Part shown: positions 60,354 through 64,000 of the stretch, piece by piece | Position numbering within the stretch: the first letter of the stretch is position 1 | Layout: each line of letters begins with the position of its first letter | Origin: Rhea pennata | Taxonomy: Eukaryota > Chordata > Aves > Rheiformes > Rheidae | Direction of reading: 5' to 3' | Assembly: GCF_028389875.1 (NCBI RefSeq) | Contig: NC_084670.1 | Span: forward strand, 37,537,333 to 37,601,332 | Length of the DNA: 64,000 nt | The notes under the pieces: model-generated | The model's database searches: none | The model's input: the letters and a program-made list of their open reading frames with translations, nothing else | What the model was told of the DNA's origin: nothing | Made by a program: the position numbers and the translations under genes

Positions 60354-61289
60354 TTATTGGTGCTGACGTTGTACCCATTGGATGAGTTTCCTCAGTGCAT
60401 CCTTGAGCTCCTTGTTCCTCATGCTGTAGATGAGGGGGTTCACTGTTGGAGGCACCACCACGTACAGAACAGCCACTACCAGATCCAGAGGTGGGGAGGA
60501 GAGGGAAGGCGGCTTCAGGTAAGCAAAAAATGTTGTGCTGACAAACAGGGAGACCGCAGACAGGTGCGGGAGGCACATGGAAAAGGCTTTGTGCTGGCCC
60601 TGCTCAGAGGGCATCCTCAGCACAGCAGTGAAGACCTGCATGTAGGACACCACGATGAAAACAAAACACCCTCAGCCTAAACAGGCAGTAATCACAATAA
60701 GCCCAACTTCTGTAAGGTAGGTGTCTGAGCAGGAGAGCCTGAGGATCTGAGGGATCTCACCGAAGAACTGGTCCACTGTGTTGCCTTGGCAGAGAGGTAT
60801 GGAAAATGTGTTGGCAGTGTGCAGGAGAGCATTGAGAAAACCACTGGCCCAGGCAGCTGCTGCCATTTTGACACAAGCTCTGCTGCCCATGATTATGTTG
60901 TAGTGCAGGGGTCTGCAGATGCCGATGTAGCAGTCATAGGCCATGACTGTGAGAAGAGAATACTCTGTTGAACATAAGAAAATAAAGAAAAAGACTTGAG
61001 CAGCACATCCCAAGTAGGAAATGCCTCTGGTGTCCCACAGGGAATTGACCATTGATTTGGGGACAGTTACAGAGATGGCACCAATGTCCAGAACAGAGAG
61101 ACTGAGGAGGAAGAAGTACATGGGGGTGTGCAGGTGGTGGCTGCAGGTTACTGCTTTGATGATGAGGCCGTTGCTCAGGAGGGCAGCCAGGTAGGTGCTC
61201 AGGAAGAACGAGAAGTGCAAGAGCTGCAGGTCCCGTGTGTCTGGGAATGCCAGGAGGAGGAACTCGTTGAAGGAGCTGCTGTTGGACAT
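60354..61289 (-). pseudogene. OR14-like olfactory receptor, full length with one in-frame stop
   Basis: A 312-codon class II olfactory receptor of the bird-expanded OR14-like type. It runs from ATG 61,289 (MSNSSSFNEFLLLAF, N-glycosylation site NSS) to stop 60,354. All seven helices align: HTPMYFFLLSLS (codons ~54-65), TM3 end at codons 116-130, DQFFGEIPQILRLSC before TM5, KAFSMCLPHL in TM6, and VNPLIYSMRNKELKDAL in TM7. The only break is TGA at 60,672-60,674 (codon 206, within TM5). The key Arg of the DRY-type motif is Cys here (MAYDCY, codon 120), which would impair G-protein coupling. It is probably a recent pseudogene; a segregating stop or a base-call error cannot be excluded. An A-rich tract lies ~60 bp upstream of the start. 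Confidence 0.93.
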
Positions 61290-61350
61290 TATTTCCCACT
61301 GGCCATGGGGAACGATTCAAGGAGGAAAAGATAGGGACAATTTAGGAGAG

Positions 61351-61415
61351 ACTTAAAAAAAAAAAAAAAACAAAACAAATAAAAAGAAATTAATAAAATT
61401 TTACATTTCTTATTA
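61351..61415 (+). repeat. A-rich simple sequence
   Basis: A run of about 17 A (from ~61,353) is followed by caaaacaaataaaaagaaat and further A/T-rich sequence. It lies just upstream of the OR14-like coding frame (minus strand). It may be the tail of a retroposed sequence or simple-repeat drift; no element body is recognised. Confidence 0.7.
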
Positions 61416-63159
61416 AAAATCTGACATTGCATCTCTTTATTTGTGAGTAGCTCTGACACTCAGTTTCTGTCAAATGAAATCCACTCGTCTTGTGGCAGGG
61501 CTTTTCAGCATCTTCACATCACTTCTCAAGAATGATGGTTACAGAAATGAGTTTCAGGGATTTGCCCAGCTGGGTATGCCACCTCACTGGTGATGACATT
61601 TCAGGGCAGATCTCCGCCCCTTTGTGGGGCAGCGTGAGATGGGCTCGTGGCAAGAGAGATCCCCTCTCCTCTGCCAGAGGTCTGGCTGCAGAGGAGGGGG
61701 CTTATAGCCTGGACCCCGTGGCTGCCAGGGCAGGGACTCTTCTGAGTGGGAGGGGAGAAACTGGAGGCTTGCTCAGAGGAAGGTGTCTGCATCAGAGGGA
61801 CTGACCTTCACTTGGCCAAATCCATCCTCCCATGATGATTCTGTTCGCAGTTCCCTTTCATTCTGCAGCTGTTCCTGCTGCCTGGAGCTTCCTCTGTCCC
61901 AACATTTTTTCCCTGTCAGTGCTCACAGACCCTGTCACACCCTGTGTATGCTCAGTTCTGCCCTACATAAACCTCTCAGGACTGGGCACTGTCCAAGGGC
62001 ATCTCTGTGCATGCAGGTCCTAAGGAGTAGGTCACAAAAGCCCTGAGAAGTCCATAAAGATGCTGCTGGTGCTGCTGTAGGGGGAAGTGGAGTTGAAGGG
62101 GTTTGCTGATCTTTCAGAGCTGTTGATCTCTGAGAGTGAAGATTTGTGAATCCTAGTTTCTTGACAAAAGAGGAAACACTTTCCCTTTTTCTTCCTGTCA
62201 AAATTAGGAAACTGAAAGCCCTGGAAGGAAACCTCCTTCCCTTTTTCAGTAGCCTTTTCTTCACCTTCCTCTGCAGTGCAAGGACACTGCTCTGAATCAC
62301 AGCTCTGGGCACACCTGGGTGCATATCCCAGCTTCACAGCCCTGCAGCCGTCCTTGGGAGAAAGTAGCAGCATGCCCTACGCTGTGGCAGTGTGGCAGGG
62401 GATCGCTACTCTGAAGAATCTTCCCCTCCTCTACAAAGGAGAGTGATCCTTGAGGGATGTGAAAGGTTTAGGAGACCCTTCCAGGAGCCTCCACAGCATT
62501 GCCCTGCACCAGAGACTTACCGTTTCAAGGGCTGTGAAGATTTCTCCTACAAGGAGCTCTCCTCTGTCCTCACACTCAACACAACCGTTCACTTCTCTCT
62601 GTCATGTCTCATCTCACATCAGCAGCAGGAGGCAGTGCCCGCAGCCCTGCTGCTCTTTGCAGAGGATCTAATGCTGCACAGAGCTGTGCTGCCAGTTTGC
62701 CATCAGCCCCCTCTGTCCCTGAAGCCTGGCTCTGCTCAAGGGCAGGGGCCCAGCTGAAGGCATGACTTCTTCTATCCCTTGGGCTCCCTCCCCCCTGGGA
62801 AATGTTCACGGAGATAAAGCAAACTAATCACCTTTGGCCCCTCTCTAAACAACACAGAGAGACCAGTTACAGCTTTGTCAGTTGTTTCATCAGAGGATGG
62901 TTATCTACAAGAGGTGGAAAAATCCCACCCCCGGATATCTATATTCCCATGTCTTAAATAGGTAGGACACCTAGATGGGGACAAGAAGGGAGCTCATTAC
63001 CCTTGGTTCAGGTTTTCATTCAGATGACACAATCTGGGCATTGCATGCCCGTTTAGAAGGCCCTGGGCTGGAGTAGAAGTGGGGCATAGCCCGGATGGGC
63101 AAGGGAGCATCAACGGGAGCTCTTCCTGGTGCCACGGCAGAACTCTCATTTCCCTAAAA
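61416..63159. other. Unassigned DNA upstream of the OR14-like pseudogene
   Basis: No gene, transposon or RNA is recognised. For the minus-strand OR this would be the 5' region, where OR genes usually have untranslated exons and an intron, but no exon could be defined by eye. Confidence 0.4.
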
Positions 63160-63640
63160 GACCTGGGCACTGCTGGGCACTTCTCATGCACTTCCCACCA
63201 TTGCCCTTAGGAGCTGCTCCACAGCGAGGAGTGGGGATGGGAGATATTGGGGCCACGCTGGGGCTGTTCCCTCACAGACAGAGGCACAGGGACCTCTTGA
63301 AGACAAGTTTTGGGTGATGAGGCGGGAAGAGCGTACTATTTCCCTGGATGAAAAGGTGAGCTGAGAGCAAGGGAGTAAGCAAGATAGAAGGCTGCTGGAC
63401 CAAGACCATTAGCCTGGACTGCTGTTCCTTGTTCCCAATGGTCCTGAGGCTATTCACCAAGCATAAGAGCTTTGAGAGCTCCTTCCCAAGGTGTCACACA
63501 AAAACACAAGAGCCCTACCTGAGGGTCCTATCTGGCTCCAGGGACAATGTGGCAGGCAGAACTCCTGGGTCCTGTGGCTGAGGCTGCCCTGAGCCCCAGC
63601 TCTATCCACTAATGTCAGGGAGCAATGCTGGTTCAGGTTT
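63160..63640 (+). repeat. Third copy of the P2 outer block
   Basis: Direct-orientation match to ~55,310-55,880: shared gctgctgggca near the start, gagctccttcc(c/t)(a/g)aggtgt, acaagagccct(a/g)cctgagggtc, and ggctgccctgagcccca. Diverged with indels. It is followed at once by the direct repeat shared with 46,850. Confidence 0.75.
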
Positions 63641-63649
63641 TCCTGGGCA

Positions 63650-64000
63650 TAGCCACCTCCTGCTAGTGTATGAAGTACTCAGGGAAGTCAGACACGCTGG
63701 AATAGCCAAATGTGACTGCATGTCTTAAACTCTTTATTTGTACTTCAGAAATAACAGTGGGACATCTGTGCTCCTAGCTCTCTTGGGAACCGACTGCTTA
63801 CAGCTGTGTGTCTTGGGTGGCATGTCTCTCACCACTTCTCCCCAGTGCGGAAGGTGAGCAGCCCACTGGTTGCTCCCATGGGAGACAGGTGAAGCTTTCC
63901 CCCACCTGCAACCATATGGCTGTTGCTTCCTCTCCCTCTCTTCAGAGAGAGCAAGAGAGGGGGGACAGAGCAGCTTCCATAAAATGCTAGCAACAAACTC
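63650..64000 (+). repeat. Direct repeat, copy 2 (partner 46,850-47,197), cut by window edge
   Basis: Begins with a unit of the 64-bp minisatellite (cctgctagtgtatgaagtac) and matches copy 1 to the last base of the window. The match probably continues beyond. Confidence 0.85.

Larger units (their letters stand above)
56190..61130 (-). repeat. Inverted repeat D1, right copy
   Basis: Reverse complement of ~35,200-39,220, ending inside the OR14-like pseudogene; the true homology continues through that gene where the left copy is truncated. It is longer than the left copy partly because of the solo LTR at 59,599-60,145. Confidence 0.85.

Overview
The window looks like bird nuclear DNA; species and order are not determined. 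Three independent signs support this. CR1 LINE 3' ends carry the CR1-type terminal repeat and the usual 5' truncation. There are olfactory receptor (OR) sequences of the kind greatly expanded in birds (OR14-like) plus a second class II OR type. A class II (alpha-/betaretrovirus-like) endogenous retrovirus pol fragment lies at the left edge. No intact host protein-coding gene was found; every OR copy is broken.

Layout. 1-972: 3' end of an ERV pol (RNase H tail and complete integrase). 973-1547: unassigned DNA ending in an 8-bp-stem hairpin. 1548-~32,905: a ~31.4 kb satellite built from three interspersed, related short monomers (15, 19 and 20 bp). Its middle (19.5-29.5 kb) is a recent, nearly identical ~3.1 kb higher-order repeat. 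32,910-43,660: a large inverted repeat (arms ~2.3 kb) holding two copies of one OR pseudogene, around a ~6.2 kb spacer. 35.2-39.2 kb, inside that spacer, is itself an inverted copy of 56.2-61.1 kb; each copy ends in an OR14-like pseudogene. 39.2-56 kb: degenerate ~64-bp minisatellites, CR1 pieces, a CpG-rich promoter-like stretch at ~51.4 kb and another inverted repeat (52.0-53.2 / 54.6-55.9 kb) around a CR1. 59,599-60,145: a solo LTR with a 4-bp target duplication. 61.3-64 kb: unassigned DNA, then third or second copies of blocks already seen.

The genes do not form a pathway. The region reads as a duplication-prone OR cluster edge: OR pseudogenes copied by inverted segmental duplication, bounded on the left by an expanded satellite. 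The most unusual item is the satellite: 15-, 19- and 20-bp monomers sharing one core, with variation concentrated at two CpG sites. Long open frames on its + strand are a by-product of monomer composition, not genes.

All repeat relations were found by eye. Boundaries are approximate to about 10-50 bp unless a perfect match is stated, and identities are qualitative.
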